Shown: one piece after another, positions 25,941 through 34,387 of the stretch
How positions within the stretch are numbered: position 1 is the first letter of the stretch
How the letters are laid out: each line of letters starts with the position of its first letter
Assembly: GCF_947502995.1 (NCBI RefSeq)
Contig: NZ_CANNBW010000002.1
Coordinates: forward strand, 211,101 to 275,100
From: an uncultured Tenacibaculum sp.
Lineage (GTDB): Bacteria; Bacteroidota; Bacteroidia; Flavobacteriales; Flavobacteriaceae
Direction: 5' to 3'
DNA: 64,000 bases
Made by a program: the position numbers and the translations under genes
Notes under the pieces: generated by a model
What the model was told of the DNA's origin: nothing
The model's database searches: none
The model's input: only the letters and a program-made list of their open reading frames with translations

Positions 25941-25974
25941 AAAAGAGCAATCAAAATAAATTGATTGCTCTTTT
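25941..25974. terminator. Bidirectional terminator between alginate lyase and the double-TonB gene
   Basis: AAAAGAGCAATCAA (25941-25954) and TTGATTGCTCTTTT (25961-25974) pair perfectly over 14 bp around a 6-base loop. T tracts on both strands suit convergent genes. Confidence 0.92.
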
Positions 25975-25995
25975 AATATTCACTAAATATTTAAT

Positions 25996-27078
25996 TTATT
26001 CATCATTTAAAGAGAACTCAATAGGAAATTGATATTTTGTATTAACTCTTTTATTGTCTTTATACCCTGCCTTAAGTTTTGGTAGTTTTTCCACTAATCT
26101 TTTAGCTGCAATTTCTAAAATTTTACCATTGTTAGGGCCTTTAGCTTTTATATTTACTATATCTCCTTCAGAATTAATAATAAAAGACACATAAACGATT
26201 CCCTCAATATTATTATCTAATGCTTCTACTGGGTAGGCAAAGTTTTTAATTACGTGTTTCTTTAATTCGTTAGCGAAACAATCGAAAGAATCATCGAAAC
26301 TTGAAAAACACTCTTTAAAGGTCGGAGTTCTTTGTAGTTCATCAAAAGTATACACTTCATCAAGGTTTATAGTTTTAACCTTTTTTCTAATGTTTGTTTT
26401 CTTAACACCAGGAATATCAAACATTATTTTTAAAGTATACTGAACATTTACTTTAACTCCACTTTGTTTTCCAGGAATAAATTTTGGTAGTTTATTTACA
26501 ATTCTATTAGCTTCATCTCTTAATTCTTCACCTTTGTAAGGAAAAAGTGTATTTGAAATACTAACATTTCCTTCTTTATTGATAACGAAATTAACTAAAA
26601 CTCTACCTTGTATTCCTTTATTATAAGACCTGTTAGGGTATTGGAAATTATTTTTAATGTGTTCTGTGATTTCACTCTTGAAACATTTATTTTGTTTCAT
26701 TATTGCTACATCTTCACAAGATTCAAACAAAGGAATTTCATCAACATTAAAAAAAGAAACAGCTGCATTGTCATCTACTTTTTCAAGAGTTAAACTATTA
26801 ACAATTTGTGTTTTCTTTTTTACTTCAGAAATTTTTTTCGAAAAGTTGTTGTTAACACCTTTAACTAAATCTTTTTTTCTTTTAATCCTTCGTCTAGAAG
26901 TAACTTGAAATGATACTTTTTTATTTTTCTTTTTATCATCACTTTTCTCAATAGTACATTTAGTAATACTATTCAAATCTAAAAGAGGATCATTTTCAGG
27001 TGTATCACAAGTTTCAGACTTTTGTGCATAAGTAAGTAAACCAAGAAATAATAATAGAACAGAAAATTTTGTTTTCAA
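25996..27078 (-). CDS. Exported protein with two TonB C-terminal domains
   Basis: 360 residues. A cleavable-looking signal peptide (MKTKFSVLLLFLGLLTYAQ) replaces the membrane anchor of a normal TonB. A basic region (about 45-90) precedes two TonB C-terminal domains, about 116-222 and 252-357, each ending in a P-I/D-h-F strand. Each is introduced by a PxFxxC ... CF motif (Cys121/Cys132 and Cys257/Cys267), likely a disulfide-capped loop. Without an anchor it cannot span the inner membrane like ExbB-coupled TonB, so it may bind outer-membrane transporters or peptidoglycan as a soluble or secreted factor. Stand-alone, with a -7 element upstream. Confidence 0.8.
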   Translation of the reverse strand: MKTKFSVLLLFLGLLTYAQKSETCDTPENDPLLDLNSITKCTIEKSDDKKKNKKVSFQVTSRRRIKRKKDLVKGVNNNFSKKISEVKKKTQIVNSLTLEKVDDNAAVSFFNVDEIPLFESCEDVAIMKQNKCFKSEITEHIKNNFQYPNRSYNKGIQGRVLVNFVINKEGNVSISNTLFPYKGEELRDEANRIVNKLPKFIPGKQSGVKVNVQYTLKIMFDIPGVKKTNIRKKVKTINLDEVYTFDELQRTPTFKECFSSFDDSFDCFANELKKHVIKNFAYPVEALDNNIEGIVYVSFIINSEGDIVNIKAKGPNNGKILEIAAKRLVEKLPKLKAGYKDNKRVNTKYQFPIEFSLNDE

Positions 27079-27105
27079 AATAAACTAGTTTGGGGGTTGG
27101 GGCGG

Positions 27106-27113
27106 CAAATATA
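27106..27113 (-). promoter_or_regulatory. -7 promoter element of the double-TonB gene
   Basis: TATATTTG on the minus strand, a full consensus match, 27 nt upstream of the start. No convincing -33 TTG at the usual spacing. Confidence 0.5.
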
Positions 27114-27212
27114 AAAGTTTTTTTGAGCTAGATTTTAAGTTTGAACTTCTTAATGATTTATTAAAATAATTTACATTTTGATTACATAAAATTAACATAT
27201 ATGGATAAATAA

Positions 27213-27238
27213 AAAACAGTTCCGAAAAGAACTGTTTT
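27213..27238 (-). terminator. Rho-independent terminator of lysS
   Basis: AAAACAGTTC (27213-27222) and GAACTGTTTT (27229-27238) pair perfectly. On the minus strand the hairpin is followed by a T run, 27 nt after the lysS stop. Confidence 0.88.
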
Positions 27239-27265
27239 ATTAAAATTATGTATGTTAAAGCGGGT

Positions 27266-28960
27266 TTAAACTAAGTTTACAAATAAACCTTCTTCAGTTT
27301 TTTCAACTTTTGCAAGATTGTTTTTTGTTAAACCTTTAATAGTTTTATCCCATTTTTTATTACTTAATCCAGATTGTGTTTTTAAATCACCTAAAGCTAT
27401 TTTATCCGCTTTTTCTAATAAAGCTAAAACTGCTTTTTCATCATCATTTAAAGCTACAGTAGGAGCTTTACGTTCTGGTTTCATTTGTGGAAAGAATAAT
27501 ACTTCTTGAATAGAAGGATTATTAGTTAAATACATAATTAAACGATCCATTCCAATACCAAGTCCAGAAGTAGGAGGCATACCATACTCTAATGCACGAA
27601 TAAAATCTTGATCAATAAACATAGCTTCATCATCTCCTTTTTCAGATAGTTTTAATTGCTCTTCAAAACGTTCACGTTGATCAATAGGGTCATTTAACTC
27701 AGAATACGCATTAGCAATTTCTTTACCGCAAACCATTAATTCGAAACGCTCAGTTAATTCAGGGTTATCTCTGTGCTCTTTACATAAAGGAGACATTTCT
27801 TTAGGATAATCTGTAATGAAAGTAGGTTGAATGTAATTTCCTTCACATTTTTCACCAAAAATTTCATCAATTAATTTCCCTTTCCCCATGGTTTTATCAA
27901 CCTCAATCCCCATTCCTTTAGCAGCTTCGAATAATTCTTCTTCAGACTTACCATTAATATCAAAACCAGTAAAGTGTTTGATAGAATCTGCCATAGTAAC
28001 ACGTGCATAAGGAGCTTTAAAATCTACTTCATGTTCTCCAAAAGTAGCTTTCGTAGTTCCGTTTACTGCTATAGCACAATGCTCTAATAATTTTTCAGTA
28101 AACTCCATCATCCAGTTGTAGTCTTTATACGCTACATAAATTTCCATTGCTGTAAATTCAGGATTGTGAGTTCTATCCATTCCTTCGTTACGGAAGTTCT
28201 TTGAAAATTCGTAAACACCATCAAAACCACCAACAATTAATCTCTTTAAATATAATTCGTTAGCAATTCTCATGTATAGAGGAATGTCTAAAGAATTATG
28301 GTGTGTAATAAATGGTCTTGCAGCTGCTCCACCTGGAATTGGTTGTAAAATTGGAGTTTCTACTTCAAAATAACCAGCATCATTAAAAAACTGACGCATA
28401 GCATTAAAAAGTTTAGTTCTTTTAACAAATACCTCTTTTACATTAGGATTTACTACTAAATCTACATAACGTTGACGATAACGTAATTCCGGATCAGTAA
28501 AAGCATCGTATACTTTTCCGCTTTCATCTGTTCTTGGTTGAGGTAATGGTTTTAAAGCTTTACTTAATAATTTAAAATCTTTAACCATTACAGTAGTTTC
28601 TCCTACTTGAGTTTTAAATAACTCTCCTTCAATTCCTACAAAGTCACCAATATCTAATAACTTTTTATAAACTTCATTATATAAAGTTTTGTCTTCTCCA
28701 GTACAAATTTCGTCACGGTTAAAATATACTTGAATTCTTCCGTTACTATCTTGCAATTCAGCAAAAGAAGCTTTTCCTTGAATACGACGAGACATTAAAC
28801 GTCCAGCAATAACAACCTTTTTTCCTTCTTCAAATTTCTCTTTAATTTCCTTTGAATTAGAATCTAATGGAAATAGATCTGCTGGATATGGATTAATACC
28901 TAACTCACGTAATTTAGTTAGCTTTTCTCTACGTACAATTTCTTGTTCTGATAATTGCAT
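27266..28960 (-). CDS. lysS: Lysyl-tRNA synthetase, class II
   Basis: 564 residues. Charges tRNA-Lys with lysine. An N-terminal OB-fold anticodon-binding domain (about 45-165) precedes the class II catalytic domain with motif 2 around FRNEGMDRTHNPEFTAME and motif 3 GLGIGMDRLIMYLTN. Compared with the E. coli enzyme (about 505 residues) it has a 55-65 residue C-terminal extension that looks like a winged helix (KADKIALGDLKTQSGLSNKKWDK), usual in Bacteroidetes. ATG 28960 (MQLSEQEIVRREKL) is preferred over 29005 because the promoter -7 element (28995-29002) lies between them. Confidence 0.96.
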   Translation of the reverse strand: MQLSEQEIVRREKLTKLRELGINPYPADLFPLDSNSKEIKEKFEEGKKVVIAGRLMSRRIQGKASFAELQDSNGRIQVYFNRDEICTGEDKTLYNEVYKKLLDIGDFVGIEGELFKTQVGETTVMVKDFKLLSKALKPLPQPRTDESGKVYDAFTDPELRYRQRYVDLVVNPNVKEVFVKRTKLFNAMRQFFNDAGYFEVETPILQPIPGGAAARPFITHHNSLDIPLYMRIANELYLKRLIVGGFDGVYEFSKNFRNEGMDRTHNPEFTAMEIYVAYKDYNWMMEFTEKLLEHCAIAVNGTTKATFGEHEVDFKAPYARVTMADSIKHFTGFDINGKSEEELFEAAKGMGIEVDKTMGKGKLIDEIFGEKCEGNYIQPTFITDYPKEMSPLCKEHRDNPELTERFELMVCGKEIANAYSELNDPIDQRERFEEQLKLSEKGDDEAMFIDQDFIRALEYGMPPTSGLGIGMDRLIMYLTNNPSIQEVLFFPQMKPERKAPTVALNDDEKAVLALLEKADKIALGDLKTQSGLSNKKWDKTIKGLTKNNLAKVEKTEEGLFVNLV

Positions 28961-28994
28961 TGATATTCGTTTTATATAATTGAAATTAAAGGCG

Positions 28995-29025
28995 CAAAGA
29001 TACAATCAATTGTAGTATTAAACAA
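28995..29025 (-). promoter_or_regulatory. lysS promoter
   Basis: On the minus strand TTG (29025-29023), 20 bases, TATCTTTG (29002-28995): an exact match to the Bacteroidetes consensus and spacing. Transcription would start about 25-30 nt before ATG 28960. Confidence 0.75.
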
Positions 29026-29061
29026 TTTAGTTTTTTGTGATTTGAATTTTTTTTAAAAAAA

Positions 29062-29095
29062 TTTTTGATATATAGTTTGAAAGTATTTATATTTG
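29062..29095 (+). promoter_or_regulatory. Promoter of a small RNA gene
   Basis: TTTTTG (29062-29067), 20 bases, TATATTTG (29088-29095). The match to the -33/-7 consensus is complete and no coding sequence follows, so it most likely drives the structured RNA at about 29102-29200. Confidence 0.75.
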
Positions 29096-29101
29096 CAGGC
29101 T

Positions 29102-29200
29102 GTTTTATTTTAAAGCAGCGTTTAGTTGTGTTGTTCGGCAAGAAATTGCCAAGGTTTTGTTAACCAATGGAAAGCTTCCCTGAAACGGGTTGCTTTTTTT
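29102..29200 (+). ncRNA. Structured small RNA of about 100 nt, family unassigned
   Basis: The stretch after a strong promoter contains no ORF but a consistent fold: AAAGCAGC (29112-29119) pairs with GTTGCTTT (29189-29196) as a closing stem; inside it are hairpins GGCAA-GAAA-TTGCC (29137-29150, GNRA tetraloop), GGTT-TTGTT-AACC (29153-29165) and GGAA-AGC-TTCC (29169-29179). It ends in a run of seven T residues (29194-29200), as in an intrinsic terminator. It does not show the conserved core of SRP RNA, RNase P or tmRNA. The Rfam family Flavo-1, known from Flavobacteria, is a candidate I cannot test here. It abuts the 3' end of the convergent DUF456 gene. Confidence 0.6.
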
Positions 29201-29207
29201 ATTTACA

Positions 29208-29732
29208 CTAAAATGTAAAAATAGCAGCTTTATATTCCCATAGTTTCACAAAAAACAAGACAAAGAAAATTGATGCAGCTATAAATTTAATTCCTGTTGA
29301 AGCTAAGAAGCCTAAAAATGCACCGAATGATGCTTTTAAAGCTTTATTAGTGTCTTTTCCATCAAAAACTACTTCACCTAGAAATGCTCCACTAAAAGCT
29401 CCGATTAAAATTCCGAATGGAATAGGAGATAGTAAGCCTATAATTAATCCTATAGTTGTTCCATAGGCACCGTATTTAGATCCACCAAATTTTTTAGTAC
29501 CTAATGCAGGTATAAAATAATCTAAAATGAAGATAGCTAAAGCAACAAATAATGTGATACCAAGAAATGTCCAGTTCTGAGGAATCGCTTTAATTAAATG
29601 TAAAAGTAATAATCCGACCCAACCTGTTATAGGACCTGGTAGTACGGGTAAAAAGGAACCAATTATTCCTAAACAAATAAAAATGAATCCTAAAAAAGTT
29701 AATAAAATATCCATCACTTTATATGACGACAT
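29208..29732 (-). CDS. DUF456 family membrane protein
   Basis: 174 residues with about five membrane segments. The Gly/Pro-rich blocks GFIFICLGIIGSFLPVLPGPITGWVG and GLIIGLLSPIPFGILIGAFSGAFLGEV (key Gly and Pro positions) match DUF456, small inner-membrane proteins with Gly-zipper-like hairpins and no known function. A start at the second Met (29714, MDILLTFLG) is also plausible. Its 5' end is 22 nt from the 36-base palindrome of the BlaI operon, so both genes could be under the same repressor. Confidence 0.85.
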   Translation of the reverse strand: MSSYKVMDILLTFLGFIFICLGIIGSFLPVLPGPITGWVGLLLLHLIKAIPQNWTFLGITLFVALAIFILDYFIPALGTKKFGGSKYGAYGTTIGLIIGLLSPIPFGILIGAFSGAFLGEVVFDGKDTNKALKASFGAFLGFLASTGIKFIAASIFFVLFFVKLWEYKAAIFTF

Positions 29733-29753
29733 TATTAATGAAATGTTACTTTG

Positions 29754-29789
29754 TAACTAAAAAATTAGTTTAAACTAATTTTTTAGTTA
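29754..29789. promoter_or_regulatory. Perfect 36-base palindromic operator upstream of the BlaI operon
   Basis: 29754-29771 and 29772-29789 are exact reverse complements. The palindrome consists of two dyads of the form ACTA-N6-TAGT (29756-29769 and 29774-29787) with centres 18 bp apart. MecI/BlaI repressors bind short dyads as dimers, often at two neighbouring sites, so this is the natural operator for the BlaI encoded two genes downstream. Its right edge touches the -7 box. Confidence 0.75.
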
Positions 29790-29795
29790 TATTTG
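29788..29795 (+). promoter_or_regulatory. -7 promoter element of the BlaI-BlaR1 operon
   Basis: TATATTTG, a full consensus match, 25 nt before the ATG at 29820 and overlapping the end of the palindromic operator by two bases. Confidence 0.65.
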
Positions 29796-29819
29796 TAGTG
29801 AATGAAATAAAAAATTGAT

Positions 29820-30296
29820 ATGAAACGAATTATGTTATTATTAAGTGTAATAATTCTTTTTATTGCTTGTGAAAACGATTTAAGCAGAGTGGTAGGAGTA
29901 CATGATAAAATAAATTTCGAAAAATTTAAAAATCAGGAATTAGATAAATCCTATAAAAACTTATTGAATCCTAATAACACAACTGAAGAAGAATATAAAG
30001 CTGTAATAAATTCATGGAAAGAGTATCACACAAAAGTGAGCTCAATTTTACAAGAGAATAATTTTTCGTGGGGAATAAAAGATCCATCAGTTACGATATT
30101 CAACAAAATTTATTTTAATAAAAAAGGTAAAGTGAATCACATTTTAGTTAATGTAAAAAATGAAAAAATAAGTAATGAAACAAAATCGGCTTATGTTACA
30201 TTACTTAAAAATCATATTAATGAGTTATCAATTAACTTAAAAAGAGCAAATCAATTTGCACAGTGTGGCAAAATAAAATATAAGAATTATGAGTAA
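29820..30296 (+). CDS. Lipoprotein of unknown function, first gene of the BlaI operon
   Basis: 158 residues. Lipoprotein signal peptide (MKRIMLLLSVIILFIACEND, lipid Cys17). The remainder is mostly polar with a strand-rich middle (IFNKIYFNKKGKVNHILVNV) and ends with QFAQCGKIKYKNYE. Its reading frame overlaps blaI by 8 nt, so expression is coupled. I do not recognise the family. Position as the first gene under the palindrome suggests it belongs to the envelope response controlled by BlaI/BlaR1. Confidence 0.65.
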   Translation: MKRIMLLLSVIILFIACENDLSRVVGVHDKINFEKFKNQELDKSYKNLLNPNNTTEEEYKAVINSWKEYHTKVSSILQENNFSWGIKDPSVTIFNKIYFNKKGKVNHILVNVKNEKISNETKSAYVTLLKNHINELSINLKRANQFAQCGKIKYKNYE

Positions 30297-30657
30297 ACAA
30301 TTAACAAAAGCAGAAGAACAAATAATGCAAGTTTTGTGGGAATTAGAAGTTGCTTCTGTTAAAGAAGTTATTGAACAATTACCAGAACCAAAACCAGCTT
30401 ATAATACCGTTTCTACAATTATAAGAATTTTAGAAACAAAAGAATTTGTAGGCCACAAAGCTAAAGGAAGAGGTTATGTTTATTATCCACTTGTAAAAAA
30501 AGAAGACTATAGCAACCAGAGTATACACAAGTTAATGAATGGATATTTTGGAGGGTCATTTAAGAGTTTAGTTTCATTTTTTATGAAAGAAAATAAAATG
30601 GATCTTAAAGAATTAGAGAGTATTTTAAAAGAGGTAGATAAGAATAAAAAACAGTAA
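30289..30657 (+). CDS. BlaI/MecI/CopY-family transcriptional repressor
   Basis: 122 residues. A winged-helix domain (1-75: LTKAEEQIMQVLWELEVASV, recognition region KPAYNTVSTIIRILETKEFV) is followed by a C-terminal dimerisation helix region. Family members repress their own operon until the paired BlaR1 protease triggers their cleavage. Here BlaR1 is 2 nt downstream, and a palindromic operator lies at the promoter, so autoregulation is likely. No beta-lactamase or penicillin-binding protein gene is present in the operon. Confidence 0.93.
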   Translation: MSKQLTKAEEQIMQVLWELEVASVKEVIEQLPEPKPAYNTVSTIIRILETKEFVGHKAKGRGYVYYPLVKKEDYSNQSIHKLMNGYFGGSFKSLVSFFMKENKMDLKELESILKEVDKNKKQ

Positions 30658-30659
30658 TC

Positions 30660-32168
30660 ATGCTTACATACATCATTCAAGTAGTTTTATTCCAAATTTT
30701 ATTCTTAGTTATCTATGATCTTGCTTTAAGTAAAGAAACTTTCTTTTCTAAGAACAGATGGTATTTAATCGGTACAATAATTTTATCTTTTTTATTGCCG
30801 TTAATTAAAATTACAACTGTAAAACAAACGGTTACGAAAGAATATTTAGTATTGTTACCAGAAATAATCCTATCGCCAGAGAGTGTGATAGAAAAACAAG
30901 AATGGTATCAATCTATCGATTATTTAGATTTTGTTTTTTGGGGAGGATTATTGTTGTTTCTCATAATTTTTTTAGTCAAAATAGTACAGCTGATCGACTT
31001 AGTTTATAAGAATAATGTTGTGAAAAAAGAAGGTTACAGTTTGGTTTTGATACCTAATACCACAAAAGCTTTTTCATTTTTCAATTTTATATTCTTAGGA
31101 GAAAAAATTTCTGATGAAAAAAGAGAAAAAATCATAGCCCATGAGTTGGTGCATATCAATCAAAAGCATTCTTTGGATTTACTATTTTTTGAAATTTTAA
31201 AAATCGTAATGTGGTTTAATCCTATGGTAAGAATTTATCAAAAAAGAATCACATTAGTTCATGAGTTTCTGTCAGACGAAATTGTAAGTAAAACTGCAAA
31301 TCAAGGCAACTATATCAATAATCTATTATCTGAAGTTTTTCAGGTACAAGAGATGTCGTTTGTCAATCAATTTTATAAAAATTCATTAATAAAAAAGAGA
31401 ATAGTTATGATGACAAAAAGTAGATCAAAAGAAAGTAAGCAATTAAAGTATTTAGTTTTAATACCTGTTTTAATAAGTATGTTGTTTTATACTGCTTGTT
31501 CAGAAAAAGAAAGTATATCTATTTCACCAGTTTTAGAAACTCAGAAAATATTCACAAGCTTAGATAAAAAACCTGTAGAAACAGATCGACAAAGTTATAT
31601 GGATTTTTATATGGGCGACAAATTACCTAACACGAAAGAATATTCATTAGAAGAATTGACTGAGGAAGAAAAAGAAGAGTTTTTAGCAATGACAGAAAAG
31701 TTTAAAGATAATAGCACTGTACAACTAAAAATTTTTGAAGGATTGAATAATAGAAAAGTAGTCGCATTCTCACTTTTTATAAATAAATCTGAATTAGGAA
31801 AATATGAAAGAAAACAAGGAGATATGGTTCCGATGATTGAATTAGATGTTTTCCCAACTTTTCCAGGTTGTTCAGATGGAGATAAAGATTGTTTTTCCAA
31901 AAGTATGACTGATTATGTAAAAGAAAATTTTGATGTTTCGCTAGCAGATAATTTGAATTTAAGAAAAGGAAAGCAAAGAATTTTTATAAAATTTAAAATT
32001 ACTAAAACAGGAAATATTGAAGATATTGAAGTAAGGGCACCGCATCCAGATTTAAAATCACATGCAGAGCAATTAGCAAAAAATCTTCCACAGATGAAAC
32101 CAGGAGAGAAAGATAATAAAGTTGTAAATGTAGGTTACGTTTTACCAATTACATTTAATGTACAATAA
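30660..32168 (+). CDS. BlaR1-type M56 metallopeptidase with C-terminal TonB domain
   Basis: 502 residues. Membrane segments near 1-18, 34-52, 90-110 and 262-282 enclose an M56 zinc peptidase domain with H161-E-L-V-H165 and the downstream Glu of the FNP(M)-type region (VMWFNPMVRIY). Beyond residue 285 the sensor domain of classical BlaR1 (penicillin-binding) is absent; instead a periplasmic tail ends in a TonB C-terminal domain (about 395-502) introduced by FPTFPGC ... CF. The protease should inactivate the BlaI repressor encoded just upstream in response to a signal at the cell envelope, not necessarily a beta-lactam. Confidence 0.9.
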   Translation: MLTYIIQVVLFQILFLVIYDLALSKETFFSKNRWYLIGTIILSFLLPLIKITTVKQTVTKEYLVLLPEIILSPESVIEKQEWYQSIDYLDFVFWGGLLLFLIIFLVKIVQLIDLVYKNNVVKKEGYSLVLIPNTTKAFSFFNFIFLGEKISDEKREKIIAHELVHINQKHSLDLLFFEILKIVMWFNPMVRIYQKRITLVHEFLSDEIVSKTANQGNYINNLLSEVFQVQEMSFVNQFYKNSLIKKRIVMMTKSRSKESKQLKYLVLIPVLISMLFYTACSEKESISISPVLETQKIFTSLDKKPVETDRQSYMDFYMGDKLPNTKEYSLEELTEEEKEEFLAMTEKFKDNSTVQLKIFEGLNNRKVVAFSLFINKSELGKYERKQGDMVPMIELDVFPTFPGCSDGDKDCFSKSMTDYVKENFDVSLADNLNLRKGKQRIFIKFKITKTGNIEDIEVRAPHPDLKSHAEQLAKNLPQMKPGEKDNKVVNVGYVLPITFNVQ

Positions 32169-32169
32169 A

Positions 32170-33063
32170 ATGAAGTTGTTTAAAGCGTTACTGTTTTGTT
32201 TTTACAGTTGTTATCTGTTTTCTCAACAAGTTCCCGATAGTTTGTATGTGCCAAATGTTGCTAAAGAAAAGAGAAATGTTATTATATATGTAGATGCAGC
32301 ACATAATAATTTTCATACAATAAATAATCGTTTTTATCCTTTTGCTAATGTTTTAAGAAAATCAGGATATAAAGTAGAATCCTTTACAGAGAAGTTTTCT
32401 AAAAAGTCATTAGCAAATATTAAATTGTTAGTTATTTCAAATGCATTACATGAAAATGCAAGAGGTCCGTTTGTAATTCCAACACCGAGTGCTTTTAGCA
32501 AAGAAGAAATAAATACAATTAAAGATTGGGTTAAAAAAGGTGGAGCTTTGTTTCTAATTGCAGATCACATGCCTTTTGCTGGAGCAAGTGAAGAATTAGG
32601 TAAAACATTCGGATTTCATTTTTATGACAGTTTCTTATTGGATGAAGATATGAGAGGTATTTTCGATTTTAATAAAGAAAATAAGATGTTAGCAAATCAC
32701 GATTTAACTAAAGGAACAGTAAGATTTAAAAAAGTAAATTCTATAAGAACTTTTACCGGTCAAGCATTTCAAATTCCAAACAAAGCAATTTCAATTTTAA
32801 AAACTACTGAAAAACAAACTGTTTTTTTACCAGATACCATGTGGCGATTCAATAAAAATACCAAACGTTTTCCTGCAAAAGAATTATCACAAGGGGCTAT
32901 TATGAATGTAGGAAAAGGTAGAATTGCTGTTTTTGGAGAAGCAGCGATGTTTACAGCTCAGCTTGCTGGAAGAAATCGTTTTAAAGTAGGAATGAATGCA
33001 TCAGAAGCTTCAGAAAATCATAAATTACTATTGAATTTAATTAGTTGGTTAGGAAACGAATAA
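32170..33063 (+). CDS. Exported protein with glutamine amidotransferase-like fold (DUF4350/ThuA-like)
   Basis: 297 residues from ATG 32170, with a signal peptide (MKLFKALLFCFYSCYLFSQ). The body follows an alpha/beta Rossmann-like pattern: VIIYVDAAHNNFHTI, KLLVISNALHEN, TIKDWVKKGGALFLIADHMPFAG, GKGRIAVFGEAAMFTAQL. This matches the ThuA/DUF4350 type of class I glutamine amidotransferase-like domains that lack an obvious catalytic Cys. ATG 32158 would add MYNK inside the end of the BlaR1 gene and is less likely. Function unknown; part of the BlaI operon by spacing. Confidence 0.65.
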   Translation: MKLFKALLFCFYSCYLFSQQVPDSLYVPNVAKEKRNVIIYVDAAHNNFHTINNRFYPFANVLRKSGYKVESFTEKFSKKSLANIKLLVISNALHENARGPFVIPTPSAFSKEEINTIKDWVKKGGALFLIADHMPFAGASEELGKTFGFHFYDSFLLDEDMRGIFDFNKENKMLANHDLTKGTVRFKKVNSIRTFTGQAFQIPNKAISILKTTEKQTVFLPDTMWRFNKNTKRFPAKELSQGAIMNVGKGRIAVFGEAAMFTAQLAGRNRFKVGMNASEASENHKLLLNLISWLGNE

Positions 33064-33096
33064 AGTACTTTACATTTAGAAAAATATTAATAATAC

Positions 33097-34350
33097 ATGG
33101 GAAAGAGAGTTTTAATTGTTTTAATTGTTATGCTATTTACAAAAGCTGAAGCACAGACTTCAGCTTTTGAAACAATAGATAATTTAATAGAATTAGGTAG
33201 ATATAAAATTGCATTGCAAAAACTAAAAAGTTTACCATCATCATTCGAGAAAGAAACTAGAATGGCAAAACTATTCGATGTTTTAGATGATCACAATAAG
33301 GCAATATTACATTACAAAAAAGCTTTAGCGATAAAAGAAGATTATAAGACTAAAATTAAGTTAGGAAAATCGCTTTTAAAGGAAAAAAGAATAAAAGAAG
33401 TTGTAACTCTTTACGAGGAAATTTGTGAAAAAGATCCTGAGAATTTAATAGCAAAATATACTTTAGGAAAAAGATACTTACAATTAAGAAAGTATGAAAA
33501 AGCCAAAACTATTTTCAAAGATTTAATAGAAAAAGATGGTGAAAATCCTAATTATTATTACCAATTGGCATTAACTATGCCTCAGTATAAGAAAATTTTT
33601 AAGCGAATAGATAATTATTTAATAGCATATAAATTAGATAATTCGCATTTTAAATCAATTGAAAAATTAGCCAAAGGTTTTACAACAATTAAAGATAGAG
33701 ATTCTGCAATGCTCTTTGTAAATAAAGGATTGAAATTACGTCCAGATCATATTGATTTAAATCGACTTAAAATTAATCGATTCTTTGCTAAGAAAAAGTA
33801 TGATAAAAGTATAGCTTTATTAAATCATATCGATAGTGTTCAACCTAATGAACGTTATACTCATATTATGTTAGGAAGATGTTATTTTAATCTTGAAAAT
33901 TACGATGAAGCTGAAAAGCATTTCAAATTAGCAAGTAATTTAGATGATGAAGATTTCAAAAGTTCAATTTATCTTGGAGATATTGCTATGATTAGAAAAG
34001 ATACAAGAAAAGCTATGATTCATTATTTTAGTGGTACTAGTAGAGGAAAAAGAAAGAGAGATCGAGCTTATATGGGATTAGCAAATGTTTTTACAGAAAT
34101 GAAAAAGCCTAAAAAAGTATTAGAAGCTTACAAAGATGCTGTAAGTGAGAATTATAAAAACTATAAAGCCCTTTTTGGTTTAGCAAAACAATCAGATTTG
34201 TATTATAAAGACAAAAAAATAGGCTATAAACTCTATAAAAGATACCAAGAAAGATTTTCAGGAAAAGACACGATTGCAGATAATTATATCAAAAGTAGAT
34301 TAAAAGAGATAAAAAAAGAGTATTTCTTAAAAGGAGAAGAAATAGAATAG
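33097..34350 (+). CDS. Exported TPR protein
   Basis: 417 residues with a signal peptide (ending KAEAQ at about residue 20). About nine TPR-like helical pairs follow (for example NKAILHYKKALAIKEDYKT, RKYEKAKTIFKDLIEKDGEN, NYDEAEKHFKLASNLDDEDF). TPRs mediate protein-protein contact; no enzymatic domain is visible. It starts 33 nt after the ThuA-like gene, so it probably belongs to the BlaI-BlaR1 operon and may scaffold an envelope complex with the neighbouring products. Confidence 0.8.
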   Translation: MGKRVLIVLIVMLFTKAEAQTSAFETIDNLIELGRYKIALQKLKSLPSSFEKETRMAKLFDVLDDHNKAILHYKKALAIKEDYKTKIKLGKSLLKEKRIKEVVTLYEEICEKDPENLIAKYTLGKRYLQLRKYEKAKTIFKDLIEKDGENPNYYYQLALTMPQYKKIFKRIDNYLIAYKLDNSHFKSIEKLAKGFTTIKDRDSAMLFVNKGLKLRPDHIDLNRLKINRFFAKKKYDKSIALLNHIDSVQPNERYTHIMLGRCYFNLENYDEAEKHFKLASNLDDEDFKSSIYLGDIAMIRKDTRKAMIHYFSGTSRGKRKRDRAYMGLANVFTEMKKPKKVLEAYKDAVSENYKNYKALFGLAKQSDLYYKDKKIGYKLYKRYQERFSGKDTIADNYIKSRLKEIKKEYFLKGEEIE

Positions 34351-34387
34351 CTATTTTTTCCTATTTTCACTCTAAAATTCTTAACGA

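Noticed and set aside
26608..26908. Small plus-strand frames inside the double-TonB gene
   Set aside because: They are antisense to a well-supported gene and show no domain.
29102..29200. SRP (4.5S) RNA
   Set aside because: The GNRA tetraloop is present, but the conserved symmetric and asymmetric loops of helix 8 are missing and the fold is multi-branched.
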